Shown piece after piece: positions 23,110-31,650 of a stretch of DNA of 61,762 nucleotides. Position numbers and translations under genes: made by a program. The stretch spans positions 1 to 61,762 of the forward strand of contig CAZOKE010000001.1 of NCBI GenBank assembly GCA_964580495.1. Direction: 5' to 3'. The stretch's first letter is position 1, and every line of letters starts with the position of its first letter. Below the pieces are notes generated by a model. It searched no databases. It had not been told where the DNA came from and saw nothing but the letters and a program-made list of their open reading frames with translations. The stretch comes from JAIFWV01 sp964580495 (GTDB lineage Bacteria > Patescibacteriota > Doudnabacteria > UBA920 > O2-02-FULL-48-8).

Positions 23110-25572
23110 TTATTGGAACACATTCAGTTCTGAAATCGACCACCACCAAGTTGTCACTCCCCATTGCCAAATCTCAATCCTGTTCACCAGAGTGGGACTT
23201 GGCAGTGTCATATCAACCGTGCCGTTGCTGTCTGTGTTGCAATATCCGGCGAATGTCACGTTGTATGACGAATCCTTGACCCAGATGGCGCATTGGCGCG
23301 GCCAATCGTTTACGCTGTCACCCACCTCCATTCTGATTCTCCTGATGAGGCGATCAGTTGGCCAGCTCACAAAGAACCCCTGGCTGTCGTGCTGGGCTTC
23401 CCCGCTGCTCCATCTGGTTGCTGGATTTCCATCGATGGCATTGCTTGGAAAATCCGAAGGTGAACTTTCTGTAGCCGACACGGTCCAGTCGCTCCGATCC
23501 AGAGCAGTCCCAGTAGTTGTGCCACCACCATCGCCGCCGCCGCTGGACGTTACGGCTACGTTGTCGAAATTCGCAGTGGCCCAGACTGCCCGCTGTGAGC
23601 TGGTGACATTGAGGCCGATGTAAACATTGGTAGCAATGGACAGACTAACGCTGCCCAAAACTGTCCAGTTCACACCGTCAACCGAAACGAATGAGCTAAA
23701 CAAATCTCCGGAACGGACCAGCTTGAGCCAATTGGGCATGAGCTGGTCTTGCTGTGCTACAAGGCTTGGAGAATTGCCGGCCGAAGTCCGTGCAAGAAAT
23801 TCCACGCCTTCCAGCAAAGATCCTGTCGAACCGCTGGGGCGCGCCTGAAGCGAAACGTAATTCGAGGTCGGATCCAAGCTTTCGCGAATCATAACCCCGG
23901 CACGATTGTCCCAGTACAATCTAAGTGAACCAACGCGCGCCACAATCTGCCCGTCACCCGAAAGCGGCTGATAGACATAGTACAGGCTGTCGCTCGAATT
24001 GTAAGTGCCTTGGCCTGCGCCATTGACTGTAAAGCTCGTATCAGTCGCCATGGTCACAAATCCCGGCCGCCCAGTGTCCCCAATATCCGCAGCTTGGAAA
24101 AGCCCGGGAAGATTGGGGCGCGCTGGAATTGTTTCCGGATAGGCATTGTAGATAAACCTATCCAGCACGTTCCGTGTCAGTTGCTGGATCTCCGGAATTG
24201 ACTGCGACCAGCCAATACTGCCTGTAGCAAACACCGTTGCTCCGCTTGCCGCCCTGTAGCTCACTGCGTCCGAATAGTCGGTGGCTTCGGCGTAGCCGTT
24301 GCTGTTGACCGTAAATACCGGCGAGTGCGCCAATCTCTGAACGTTCGCAGGCGAACCTGGGCCGATCATGGAATCAATTTCGTAACCAAGGAAAGTGGAA
24401 CCGTCAGGATTGGTCAGGCAGTCCCCGTTTTTGAGGTTGGTTCCGGTCAGCGCCCAGTGCGAAGCATCTTCGACGCAGAACGCAGGTTTGGCCTGGGTGA
24501 CGAACATAACCCCAGCCATTTGATCTTCAGGCCAATTTACCGGCGCGTACCGGAATTCATTGGTCTTCAGATAGTCAGGCTGGATCGGGTCGTTATACCA
24601 AAATTCCTTGTACCCGACCATGACTCGTCCTGGCGTGGGATTGGTGACTCCTGGCTCAAAACGGACCTGCCAGTACGAAACATTGCCAGAGAAAAACCCC
24701 CATGACACACCCGCATCGCGGGCAACCACGAAATTCTGGCGCATGTTCCAGGACCAGTACTCGTCGTGACCAACGGAAAGCACGGCTTTGTGATTTAACG
24801 GCAAGGCTGAATTGGCATCCAGGTCAACGCTGGTCGCATACGTGACGTCACGTCCTTCACGCTCGAGCCACTGCAGCATGCCCAATTCCCAACCGTAGTA
24901 ACTTGCGTTAAACAGGTTGCCCACGCCGTTGTTGTCATCGCCATAATACGGTCTATCAAAGCTGACCTTCATGGCTTTGTTGGCTGTGTCCGCCGGACTG
25001 CTGGTCGTGCCATACAACGATTTACCACCCCAAGTATTGTAGGCTTGGTAAGTGGATACGCACTGGACTAGCAACAAGTCAGAGTTGCGCTGGTCATCAC
25101 GCACCACGAATTCGATATACTGCTGCGTTCCCGAGGATCCCGCAGTAAGCTTGACCACGTAAATGCCGCTGACCCAATCTGCCGGGACATTAAGCGCGTA
25201 CGGATCACCCCAGCTGCACTCCACCATTCCAAACGAATCCATGGGACAAGTTGGTTGCGCCGTGCCGGTTCGATTGATAGTCGGCATCATGCGCCGTCCG
25301 CCCAAACCCTGGTAATCTCCCAAGCGGAAGATATCCATTGTGTAGGTAGGCTCGGCAGTGTTTACGTACAACAAAATCTGTCCGCCTTTGTTCACGCTGG
25401 TCAGCGAGGCATAGCCTTCGATAACCCCCGAAGTCCCTCCCGGATTGGTCAGTTTCCAGTCGGTTGTTCCAGCAAGCGTGTTCTCGTCTTGCGTCGGATT
25501 GGCGGCAAAGACAACTTCTCCCCCCATGGCACAGGCGATCACGAACATTGTCAATTTTCCAAAGAACCTCAT
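23110..25572 (-). CDS. Large secreted protein: N,N-dimethylformamidase-like domain, beta-sandwich domain and discoidin (F5/8 type C) domain
   Basis: 820 residues with a signal peptide (MRFFGKLTMFVIACAMGGEVVFA). Residues about 30-480 resemble the large subunit of N,N-dimethylformamidase (YVNTAEPTYTMDIFRLGDYQ, LVQCVSTYQAYNTWGGKSLY, SVGHDEYWSWNMR, GFFSGNVSYWQVRFE). About 490-670 look like a DUF1349/concanavalin-like sandwich (GDGQIVARVGSL, AGVMIRESLD, NVYIGLNVTS). About 690-820 is a discoidin-type binding domain (NAIDGNPATRWSSG ... NRIEIWQWG). Amidase chemistry is not assured in such secreted relatives. Higher GC than the neighbours and its own terminator suggest acquisition. Confidence 0.8.
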   Translation of the reverse strand: MRFFGKLTMFVIACAMGGEVVFAANPTQDENTLAGTTDWKLTNPGGTSGVIEGYASLTSVNKGGQILLYVNTAEPTYTMDIFRLGDYQGLGGRRMMPTINRTGTAQPTCPMDSFGMVECSWGDPYALNVPADWVSGIYVVKLTAGSSGTQQYIEFVVRDDQRNSDLLLVQCVSTYQAYNTWGGKSLYGTTSSPADTANKAMKVSFDRPYYGDDNNGVGNLFNASYYGWELGMLQWLEREGRDVTYATSVDLDANSALPLNHKAVLSVGHDEYWSWNMRQNFVVARDAGVSWGFFSGNVSYWQVRFEPGVTNPTPGRVMVGYKEFWYNDPIQPDYLKTNEFRYAPVNWPEDQMAGVMFVTQAKPAFCVEDASHWALTGTNLKNGDCLTNPDGSTFLGYEIDSMIGPGSPANVQRLAHSPVFTVNSNGYAEATDYSDAVSYRAASGATVFATGSIGWSQSIPEIQQLTRNVLDRFIYNAYPETIPARPNLPGLFQAADIGDTGRPGFVTMATDTSFTVNGAGQGTYNSSDSLYYVYQPLSGDGQIVARVGSLRLYWDNRAGVMIRESLDPTSNYVSLQARPSGSTGSLLEGVEFLARTSAGNSPSLVAQQDQLMPNWLKLVRSGDLFSSFVSVDGVNWTVLGSVSLSIATNVYIGLNVTSSQRAVWATANFDNVAVTSSGGGDGGGTTTGTALDRSDWTVSATESSPSDFPSNAIDGNPATRWSSGEAQHDSQGFFVSWPTDRLIRRIRMEVGDSVNDWPRQCAIWVKDSSYNVTFAGYCNTDSNGTVDMTLPSPTLVNRIEIWQWGVTTWWWSISELNVFQ

Positions 25573-25639
25573 TCGATCCTCCTCCAGGATATAAGCTTAT
25601 ACCAAAATTAATAGGAAAGTAATAGCGGAAACAAACAAT

Positions 25640-25672
25640 AAAAAAACTCCCGGGAAACTGCTTCCCGAGAGC
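25640..25672 (-). terminator. Terminator of the 4-TM protein gene
   Basis: CTCGGGAAGC...CCGGGAG-type stem and minus-strand T-run; sequence relative of the terminator at 23059. Confidence 0.8.
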
Positions 25673-25682
25673 TGAAAAAGTT

Positions 25683-26141
25683 CTACTTTGTGAAAGTTGG
25701 CTTGAGTACTGCCGCGATGATCCATCCCGAGGCACACAATAGCAGATAAACCACAGTACCCCAAAGATAGATTTTTTGCATGGGTTGGCCTTGGAAGTAA
25801 TTCCATGCCTTCAGCTCGGCATATACCACAGCAATCAGAACAGGAATCAGTGCGGTGGCGTGTCCAAACCCAACCGGAAATTGATTCCAGAAAGTGACGT
25901 TCGGAGCTGAAATATCTCCCATCGCCTGTAGTACTGCGTACTGCCTATGAATCAACGCGTCCGCAGTCATGGCCATCCCTGTCATGGCGCCGGCAATGAA
26001 AGGTACCCAAAGCACCGATTCGATGTTACCCGTAACCTGGGTATAAATCGCGAGGAAAATCGCAATCAACCCAAGTACTGTAGTGATTGGAATATGGATT
26101 GCATTTATTGCCAGAATTTCAGCCCGTGGTCGTCCCCACAT
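25683..26141 (-). CDS. Four-TM membrane protein of unknown function
   Basis: 152 residues from the second ATG (26141), which is spaced 6 bases from GGAGG; the ATG six bases upstream sits on the ribosome site. TM segments at about 15-35, 45-65, 100-120 and 128-148. Charged patches GRPRAE and ADALIHRQY. No family recognised. Single-gene unit with a terminator resembling that of the downstream secreted protein. Confidence 0.7.
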   Translation of the reverse strand: MWGRPRAEILAINAIHIPITTVLGLIAIFLAIYTQVTGNIESVLWVPFIAGAMTGMAMTADALIHRQYAVLQAMGDISAPNVTFWNQFPVGFGHATALIPVLIAVVYAELKAWNYFQGQPMQKIYLWGTVVYLLLCASGWIIAAVLKPTFTK

Positions 26142-26248
26142 TACCATCCTCCTTCAAGTCAGTCCAAACTGACTCCAAATAATAGCGTCAAACCGGCTCA
26201 AAGTCAACCCTTGATTTATCCATCAGACTATGTTAAACTGTGTTGGCT

Positions 26249-26503
26249 ATGAAAGAAAACCTTCACCCAACATATTTCACAGATGCCAAAGTCGTTTGTG
26301 CCTGCGGCAACACCTTTACCACGGGTTCCACCAAACAGGAACTCCATGTTGAAATTTGCTCTAACTGCCACCCGTTCTTTACCGGCAAGCAAAATCTTTT
26401 GGATATCGCCGGTACTATCGACAAATTCAAAAAGCGCGCAAGCAAAGGCGCGGAACTCAAGAGCAAGCGCATCACCAAGAAACTGGCAACTAAGAAAGCT
26501 TAG
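26249..26503 (+). CDS. rpmE: 50S ribosomal protein L31 with extended basic tail
   Basis: 84 residues from the ATG at 26249. MKENLHPTYFTDAKVVCACGNTF and EICSNCHPFFTGKQNLLDIAGTIDKFKKR give the zinc-binding L31 type (Cys in CACG and CSNC). The Lys-rich C-terminal extension (KSKRITKKLATKKA) is longer than in E. coli. Followed by a terminator before prfA. Confidence 0.94.
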   Translation: MKENLHPTYFTDAKVVCACGNTFTTGSTKQELHVEICSNCHPFFTGKQNLLDIAGTIDKFKKRASKGAELKSKRITKKLATKKA

Positions 26504-26513
26504 ATACCCAAAA

Positions 26514-26552
26514 GACGCCAAAACAGATACAATAACTTTAGTGGCGTTTTTT
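26514..26552 (+). terminator. Terminator after rpmE
   Basis: ACGCCA/TGGCGT stem with six T. Followed by an AT-rich near-palindromic spacer (CCAATTATCAA ... TTGATAATTGG) before prfA. Confidence 0.75.
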
Positions 26553-26651
26553 AATTGCCAATTATCAATTCTCAATATCCAACAAGGAATTGACATTTGA
26601 TAATTGGAATTTGTTTGAGCATTGAGGTTTGAACATTGAACATTCACGAAT

Positions 26652-27698
26652 ATGGAACTAAACTACTTCCCTATCAAAAAAGAATATGATTTGATTTCGG
26701 AAAAGCTGTCCCAAACCACTGACCCGCAGGAGCTGGCCAAACTGGGCAAAAGGCAATCCGAGCTTTTGCCTATTGTCCAAAAAATCGACAGAATTGAAAA
26801 AGTAAAAACCCAAATAGCGGAGCACGAGAAAATGATCGCCGAAGGATCCGAACTTTCTGAAATTGCCGCATCCGAACTCCCCTCTCTCAATGATGAACAA
26901 AGCAAGCTTTTGGAAGAAATCCGGATTGCCATGCTGCCCCGCGATCCGTACGATGACAAAAACGTCATCATAGAAATCCGAGCAGGTGCCGGCGGAGACG
27001 AATCAGGGTTGTTTGCCGCCGAACTTTACCGCATGTACGCCAAATACGCTGAATCCATGAAGTACAGGGTTGCCGTTGTGTCATCGAACCGGACTTCAAT
27101 CGGAGGATTCAAAGAAATTATATTTGAAGTTATCGGCAAAGGCGCTTACAGCAAATTTAAGTATGAATCGGGAGTACATCGGGTACAGCGCGTGCCAGAA
27201 ACCGAAAAATCCGGCCGGGTCCATACATCAACAGTTACAGTGGCGGTCATGCCCGAACTCGAAGAAACGGAATTTAAGATCGATCCCAAAGACATCAAGA
27301 TGGAAGCCACTACCGCGTCAGGCCACGGCGGGCAGTCTGTAAACACGACTTATTCTGCTGTGCGCATGACTCACATCCCAACCGGCATAGTCGTGGTCAT
27401 GCAGGATGAGCGTTCCCAAGCCCAAAACCGAGAAAAAGCCATGAATGTCCTGCGCGCGCGGGTTATGGCGCTGGAAGAAGAAAGAAAACGCAAAGAATTG
27501 TCCGACAAGCGCAAAAGCCAAATCGGAACCGGAGATCGGTCCGAGAAGATCCGAACATATAATTTTCCGCAGGACCGCATCACCGACCACCGCATCAACC
27601 AAAACTGGAATCAAATCCAAACCATAATGGACGGCGATTTAGGCAAAATTGCAGATGCCATGATCGCCGAGGACCAAAAACGTCAGCTCGAGCAGTAA
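26652..27698 (+). CDS. prfA: Peptide chain release factor 1
   Basis: 348 residues. GGQ motif in SGHGGQSVNTT. The codon-recognition tripeptide is P-E-T in HRVQRVPETE, the RF1-type P-x-T rather than the SPF of RF2, so it reads UAA and UAG. Standard IEIRAGAGGDESGLFA and RIRTYNFPQDRITDHRI blocks. Followed by prmC, its methyltransferase. Confidence 0.96.
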   Translation: MELNYFPIKKEYDLISEKLSQTTDPQELAKLGKRQSELLPIVQKIDRIEKVKTQIAEHEKMIAEGSELSEIAASELPSLNDEQSKLLEEIRIAMLPRDPYDDKNVIIEIRAGAGGDESGLFAAELYRMYAKYAESMKYRVAVVSSNRTSIGGFKEIIFEVIGKGAYSKFKYESGVHRVQRVPETEKSGRVHTSTVTVAVMPELEETEFKIDPKDIKMEATTASGHGGQSVNTTYSAVRMTHIPTGIVVVMQDERSQAQNREKAMNVLRARVMALEEERKRKELSDKRKSQIGTGDRSEKIRTYNFPQDRITDHRINQNWNQIQTIMDGDLGKIADAMIAEDQKRQLEQ

Positions 27699-27721
27699 AC
27701 AACTTTTTCCTTGTGGAATGA

Positions 27722-27815
27722 GGGGGAATATTTTTGAGGACAATGTCGAAGGCTTTCCAATGCCTGAGACTTTAGTCCGCCGCCAAGGCGGACGTGTCCG
27801 AAAAAATATTCCCCC
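27722..27815. repeat. Long inverted-repeat element between prfA and prmC
   Basis: Perfect 14-bp outer arms (GGGGGAATATTTTT / AAAAATATTCCCCC) enclose a GC-rich hairpin GTCCGCC/GGCGGAC. Same overall plan as 2411, 39335 and 42576 but with different outer sequence. It separates two functionally coupled genes and could modulate prmC expression. Confidence 0.7.
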
Positions 27816-27826
27816 GAATGGAATTT

Positions 27827-28684
27827 ATGACAATCCACAATCTAATCAAAGTCGCGGTCAAGAAACTGACAACCAGCACTTCACCGGAACTAGACGGCGA
27901 AGTGCTTTTGTCATTTGTTTTAAACAAATCCAAAGAATACCTGCTCGCCCATCCATTCCAAAAAGTCAGTCCAATAAACGAAAAAAAATATTTGAGGCTG
28001 ATCAACAAGCGCCTGTTGGGCTGGCCCGTGGCATACTTGACCAAACATAAAGAATTTTACGGATTGGATTTCTATGTAGATAAAAACGTGCTTATTCCCC
28101 GGCCGGAGACCGAAGGTTTGGTCGAACTGGTCCTAAGCGAACTCAAAGATAAAAAACATTTAAACATTTTAGACGTTGGTACTGGCTCGGGTTGCATCAT
28201 CATTACTCTCGCCAAACAGCTTGGAAAAAGGCACAACTATTTAGCTTCCGATATTTCCCCCCGCGCGCTTATGGTCGCGAAAAAAAATGCCAAACGGCAC
28301 GGGGTGAAAATTTACTTTACCGAAAGTTCGATACTGGAAGCTTTCAGAGACGAGAATTTCGATGTGATTATCGGAAACCTGCCGTACGGCTGGAAAAAGT
28401 GGAAAAACAACACATCCGCAAATACGCTAGGGCTAAAATTTGAACCACAAGAGGCATTGTTCACAACCGAAGAGGGATTGTTCTGGATAAAAGGCCTGCT
28501 TTTGGCTATTTCAAAAAAACAAAACAAACCCAAAACTGTTTTATTGGAAATCGACCCCAGGCAAAGCCGGGCGCTAAAAAAACTGGCAACAAATATATTG
28601 CCAGCCTACCAAACAAAAATTTTTAAAGATTTGTCGTCCCAGGACCGGTATGCGGTGCTGGAGTTGGCTTCGGCTCAAAAATAG
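27827..28684 (+). CDS. prmC: Release-factor glutamine methyltransferase
   Basis: 285 residues from the ATG at 27827, after the inverted repeat. N-terminal helical domain, then YVDKNVLIPRPETEGLVELVL, motif I ILDVGTGSGCIIITLAKQL, ASDISPRALMVAKKNA, and the substrate-binding motif as GNLPYGWKKW, where the family normally has N-P-P-Y. Methylates the GGQ glutamine of RF1 encoded just upstream. The last 62 bases overlap the convergent deacetylase gene. Confidence 0.92.
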   Translation: MTIHNLIKVAVKKLTTSTSPELDGEVLLSFVLNKSKEYLLAHPFQKVSPINEKKYLRLINKRLLGWPVAYLTKHKEFYGLDFYVDKNVLIPRPETEGLVELVLSELKDKKHLNILDVGTGSGCIIITLAKQLGKRHNYLASDISPRALMVAKKNAKRHGVKIYFTESSILEAFRDENFDVIIGNLPYGWKKWKNNTSANTLGLKFEPQEALFTTEEGLFWIKGLLLAISKKQNKPKTVLLEIDPRQSRALKKLATNILPAYQTKIFKDLSSQDRYAVLELASAQK

Positions 28685-29612
28685 TTTTCAATTTCTGTAG
28701 CCCATTCACACCGTGAACCCGCACTCGCGGCTCATGAAGTAATTTTCCCTGGTACTGGTGCATGCCGTACGCAGTGGTAAATGCCAGTTTATAACCGGCG
28801 GCTTGGACCAATGCTTCAACTCCGAGATTAGTGTGGCCATAAGGATAAATGAAATACTCAACTGGATGCCCAAGTTGGCTTTCCAGTTTTTGTTTGGAAC
28901 CTTGGATCTCCCGATTTAAATCCTGCTGCGAATATTTGGACGAGATCAGGTCCAAATGGTTTTCTGTGTGGCTTAGGATTTCCATCCCGGATTTATCAGC
29001 CGATATGATATCGCTCCAATTGGCGTAACCATCGTGACCAAGCAGTTCGGTGACTATGGCAAAACTTCCGCTGTAGCCGTATTTTTTCAAAATCGGCTCG
29101 GCATTGGTAAAGTCATCCATATACCCGTCATCAAAAGTAAAAATAAGCGGTTTGCTCGGCAGCTGTTCATTTGCAGTCAGAGCCAAATACAGCTGATTGA
29201 CTGTAATCGAGTGATATCCCAAGTCATAAAAATATTTTACCTGCGCCTCGAAATCCGCGGGATCCACAGTGAGATCGTTTGCCAGCGGATCTTTCGCGCG
29301 CTGCTGCTCGCTTAAGTGTGCCACGTGATGATACATCAGCACAGGCATTCTTATGCTTTTGCCCAAATTATCGGGGGCAGTCGGGCTTGCCGGAGAATCA
29401 TCAATTTCCGCTGGCGCTATGCTGGGCTGAACTAAGGGCAAAGAAGCGCTGCTGACCTCGGACACATCATGGTTTTCTGAAGTTTGTTGGGCAACTACTG
29501 GTCTGGTAAATGAAAAAGTTTGGACACTGCCTTCGGGTATGGCAAAATACGTCACTGACAAAGCGACAACAAACAAAGCAAAGTATCCGGTTGTTCCAAG
29601 TTTACGGTTCAT
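28623..29612 (-). CDS. Membrane-anchored polysaccharide deacetylase (CE4/NodB fold)
   Basis: 329 residues. N-terminal TM/signal, a Ser/Pro linker (about 40-85), then PVLMYHHVAHL, the metal and base motif FTFDDGYMDDF (DD), ILSHTENHLDL (H-x3-H) and FIYPYGH. Removes acyl groups from cell-surface glycans, peptidoglycan or exopolysaccharide. Overlaps the prmC 3' end on the opposite strand. Confidence 0.9.
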   Translation of the reverse strand: MNRKLGTTGYFALFVVALSVTYFAIPEGSVQTFSFTRPVVAQQTSENHDVSEVSSASLPLVQPSIAPAEIDDSPASPTAPDNLGKSIRMPVLMYHHVAHLSEQQRAKDPLANDLTVDPADFEAQVKYFYDLGYHSITVNQLYLALTANEQLPSKPLIFTFDDGYMDDFTNAEPILKKYGYSGSFAIVTELLGHDGYANWSDIISADKSGMEILSHTENHLDLISSKYSQQDLNREIQGSKQKLESQLGHPVEYFIYPYGHTNLGVEALVQAAGYKLAFTTAYGMHQYQGKLLHEPRVRVHGVNGLQKLKTIFEPKPTPAPHTGPGTTNL

Positions 29613-29702
29613 TTATCGATTTAAAAATCCCGCTTGCTTACAAGTCATTTGTTCCAGTTTAACAGAACAAAATTCCTATGGTAAGTGTGCGGGATTTAAA
29701 AT

Positions 29703-30380
29703 TTATCCTTTGGTCTCGGTCTCGGGAGCAGGAGTGCCTTCAGGAGTTTCCGGTTTGACCACGCCTTCAACTTTGGTCACATCCTCGGCTACCGGCGTTT
29801 CGGCCAATGACTTGAGTTCTTCTTCGGATCGTGGAGGAGTGGCATTGACCACCATTTCGTCAGGATTCCCAAGGATTTTGACTTTATCGGAAACTTTGAG
29901 ATCTTTAATGTGCACGGCATCATCAAACGAATTTAGTGAGGAAATATCTACTTCAATCTGGTGTGGCAAATCGCCTGGCAAACACTCAACTTGGACTTCG
30001 GAAAGGTTCTTGACCAGAATTCCGCCTGAAGCTTTCACGGCCATAGATTCGCCCACAAAAACCAAAGGAACAGTCGCGGTAAGTTTTTCCTGCATGTTCA
30101 CGGCATAAAAATCCACATGGATCGGCTGACCGTGCAAGTAATGGTTTTGGACTTCCTGGATCAATACTGGCTGGGACTTGCCATCCACGGTCAAAGTGAT
30201 CAAAGTCGATTCGCCGGCTTGTTTGAAAACTTTGCCGAAATCTTTCTGATTTATTTCCAGATCCTGGGTTGCGACATTATATCCGTACAAAACAGCGGGT
30301 AATTTGCCTGTCTGACGAAGTTTGGCATTGGCTTTGCCCTTCACTGTTCGTTTTGTTGCTACTAATGAAATATTTTCCAT
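29703..30380 (-). CDS. rplY: 50S ribosomal protein L25 (general stress protein CTC type)
   Basis: 225 residues from the ATG at 30380, the first position with family similarity (MENISLVATKRTVKGKANAK); the longer open frame upstream is not coding. N-terminal 5S-rRNA-binding domain (PAVLYGYNVATQDLEINQKDF), the CTC beta domain (VPLVFVGESMAVKASGGILV, LPHQIEVDISSL) and an acidic C-terminal tail. Confidence 0.94.
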   Translation of the reverse strand: MENISLVATKRTVKGKANAKLRQTGKLPAVLYGYNVATQDLEINQKDFGKVFKQAGESTLITLTVDGKSQPVLIQEVQNHYLHGQPIHVDFYAVNMQEKLTATVPLVFVGESMAVKASGGILVKNLSEVQVECLPGDLPHQIEVDISSLNSFDDAVHIKDLKVSDKVKILGNPDEMVVNATPPRSEEELKSLAETPVAEDVTKVEGVVKPETPEGTPAPETETKG

Positions 30381-30462
30381 AAAATTATTTATAATCCTTT
30401 CCGGTAATCTATTTTGAAATTGCCAGCAAATAATAACACTTTTCCGAAGCTTAGTCAACTCC

Positions 30463-30497
30463 ATAAAAATAAGCCGACTGCTGTAAAAGCAATCGGC
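30463..30497 (-). terminator. Terminator of the 30518/30889 gene pair
   Basis: GCCGA..TGCT/AGCA..TCGGC hairpin followed on the minus strand by a T-rich tract. Confidence 0.7.
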
Positions 30498-30517
30498 CGG
30501 CGCGGGACTTGCAGTAG

Positions 30518-30877
30518 CTAGTCTCCCGTGAGTTGGGCAGTCCGGGCCTGAGAGATCCGGATAGGACTTGCCGTCAGGTTTTCGAATGTTACCAGCAGAA
30601 ACGTATCGAAATCGCAATCGCTGAACCCGTTGCGGATCGAAACATTGCGGATCCGGCCGAGCTTGTCGCAGCAGGCCGCGAACGCTCCCGCTAAGTCTTT
30701 TTGGTCCTGAAAACGGGACAGCAGCAGCAACAACTGAATTCGATCGATTATCTGGTCCTTCCGCTCGGAAAACCAATCGTACAACTGCTTGTACAGCTCG
30801 CCTCGGCCAGCAACCGGATCGATGTGAATATGCACCACATTCGAATTCCCGGATGCGTTAACTGTAAACGAAAACAT
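30518..30877 (-). CDS. Protein of unknown function, 119 residues
   Basis: ATG preceded by AGGGGGAGAG. Predicted mixed fold with His-rich strand VVHIHIDPVAG, a helix LYKQLYDWFSERKDQIIDRIQLLLLL and paired cysteines (AACCDKLG). No signal peptide. Second gene of a pair with 30889; both share strong ribosome sites and one terminator. Family not recognised. Confidence 0.7.
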   Translation of the reverse strand: MFSFTVNASGNSNVVHIHIDPVAGRGELYKQLYDWFSERKDQIIDRIQLLLLLSRFQDQKDLAGAFAACCDKLGRIRNVSIRNGFSDCDFDTFLLVTFENLTASPIRISQARTAQLTGD

Positions 30878-30888
30878 CTCTCCCCCTT

Positions 30889-31167
30889 TTATTTTGGCTG
30901 GTCAAAAACGACGTGAAGGTTGTTGTTAGGATCGTCGTAAGTATCGACCACGTTCCCAAAGCTCAGAACAGCCTTGGCAATCGAGCCGAGAACGGCAAAT
31001 GGCATGGGAAGCGGGAAATCAGTCAAACGGTCTTGGGCTGTGAATCTTTTGCCTCGGAACTCCCAAAACAAATCTCGAATCTGGTTTGCGAGTTCGAAAT
31101 TCACGCAAACTATAACCAGCTCGCACCCAGCCCTGCCATCCGTCCTCTCTTTCACCTGATAATACAT
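30889..31167 (-). CDS. Protein of unknown function, 92 residues
   Basis: Start at 31167, chosen because AAGGAGGGGCG directly precedes it; an upstream start at 31191 lacks one. MYYQVKERTDGRAGCELVIV..., with alternating hydrophobic strands. First gene of a two-gene unit. No family recognised. Confidence 0.68.
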   Translation of the reverse strand: MYYQVKERTDGRAGCELVIVCVNFELANQIRDLFWEFRGKRFTAQDRLTDFPLPMPFAVLGSIAKAVLSFGNVVDTYDDPNNNLHVVFDQPK

Positions 31168-31189
31168 CGCCCCTCCTTCACAATAAATC

Positions 31190-31212
31190 AAAATAGCACT
31201 TTTCAGTGCTAT
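31190..31212 (-). terminator. Terminator of the zinc-ribbon gene
   Basis: AATAGCAC/GTGCTATT hairpin with T-run on the minus strand. Confidence 0.75.
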
Positions 31213-31232
31213 TTGTAAAGACCCAAAGTTTT

Positions 31233-31582
31233 CTATTTCAGTGCTTCGCGGAAGTTGCCGTCAAAGGTGTTGAGGAATTCATGGGTTGCCAAAACTTCGT
31301 CAGGGCTGATAGCTTCTTTGTCGCGGAAGTTTACCATTTCTTCACTGGTTAGGTCCGTGACGGTGGCAATTGTAAATATTTCGGGGCCGTCGATAGCAAT
31401 CGAGAACATGACGGAACTTTTGCATTTTTCACAATCGGTGTGGACCAGGAGACTGCCGCCAATAGTTGGCTTGTCTTCACCCTCTATAACCCTGGTGTGT
31501 TCCAAGTTGTATCGCTGGCCGCATACAGGACAGCGCAGGATTTGGGAAAGCCAGGCTACAATTTTTTTGATATCAAATTTTG
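31233..31582 (-). CDS. Zinc-ribbon protein, 5' end in an assembly gap
   Basis: The frame is open from the N-run to 31233 (at least 115 residues). KFDIKKIVAWLSQILRCPVC... then HTDCEKCKSSVMFSIAID gives two Cys pairs (CPVC, CEKC), a probable zinc ribbon. The apparent start inside the gene (31505) is an internal TTG, since family-like sequence continues upstream. The true start lies within or just beyond 31583-31592. Confidence 0.75.
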
Positions 31583-31592
31583 NNNNNNNNNN
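31583..31592. other. Assembly gap of 10 N
   Basis: Unresolved bases between the zinc-ribbon gene and rodA. Confidence 0.99.
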
Positions 31593-31650
31593 AATATACT
31601 CTAATTTTAATCCTGCCTAACCCAGCCGTCAATCTTTTGCATCTCTGGCC

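Noticed and set aside
29703..30776. 357-residue version of the rplY reading frame
   Set aside because: Residues before the ATG at 30380 show no L25 similarity and overlap two better-supported features (a terminator and the 3' part of the 30518 gene).
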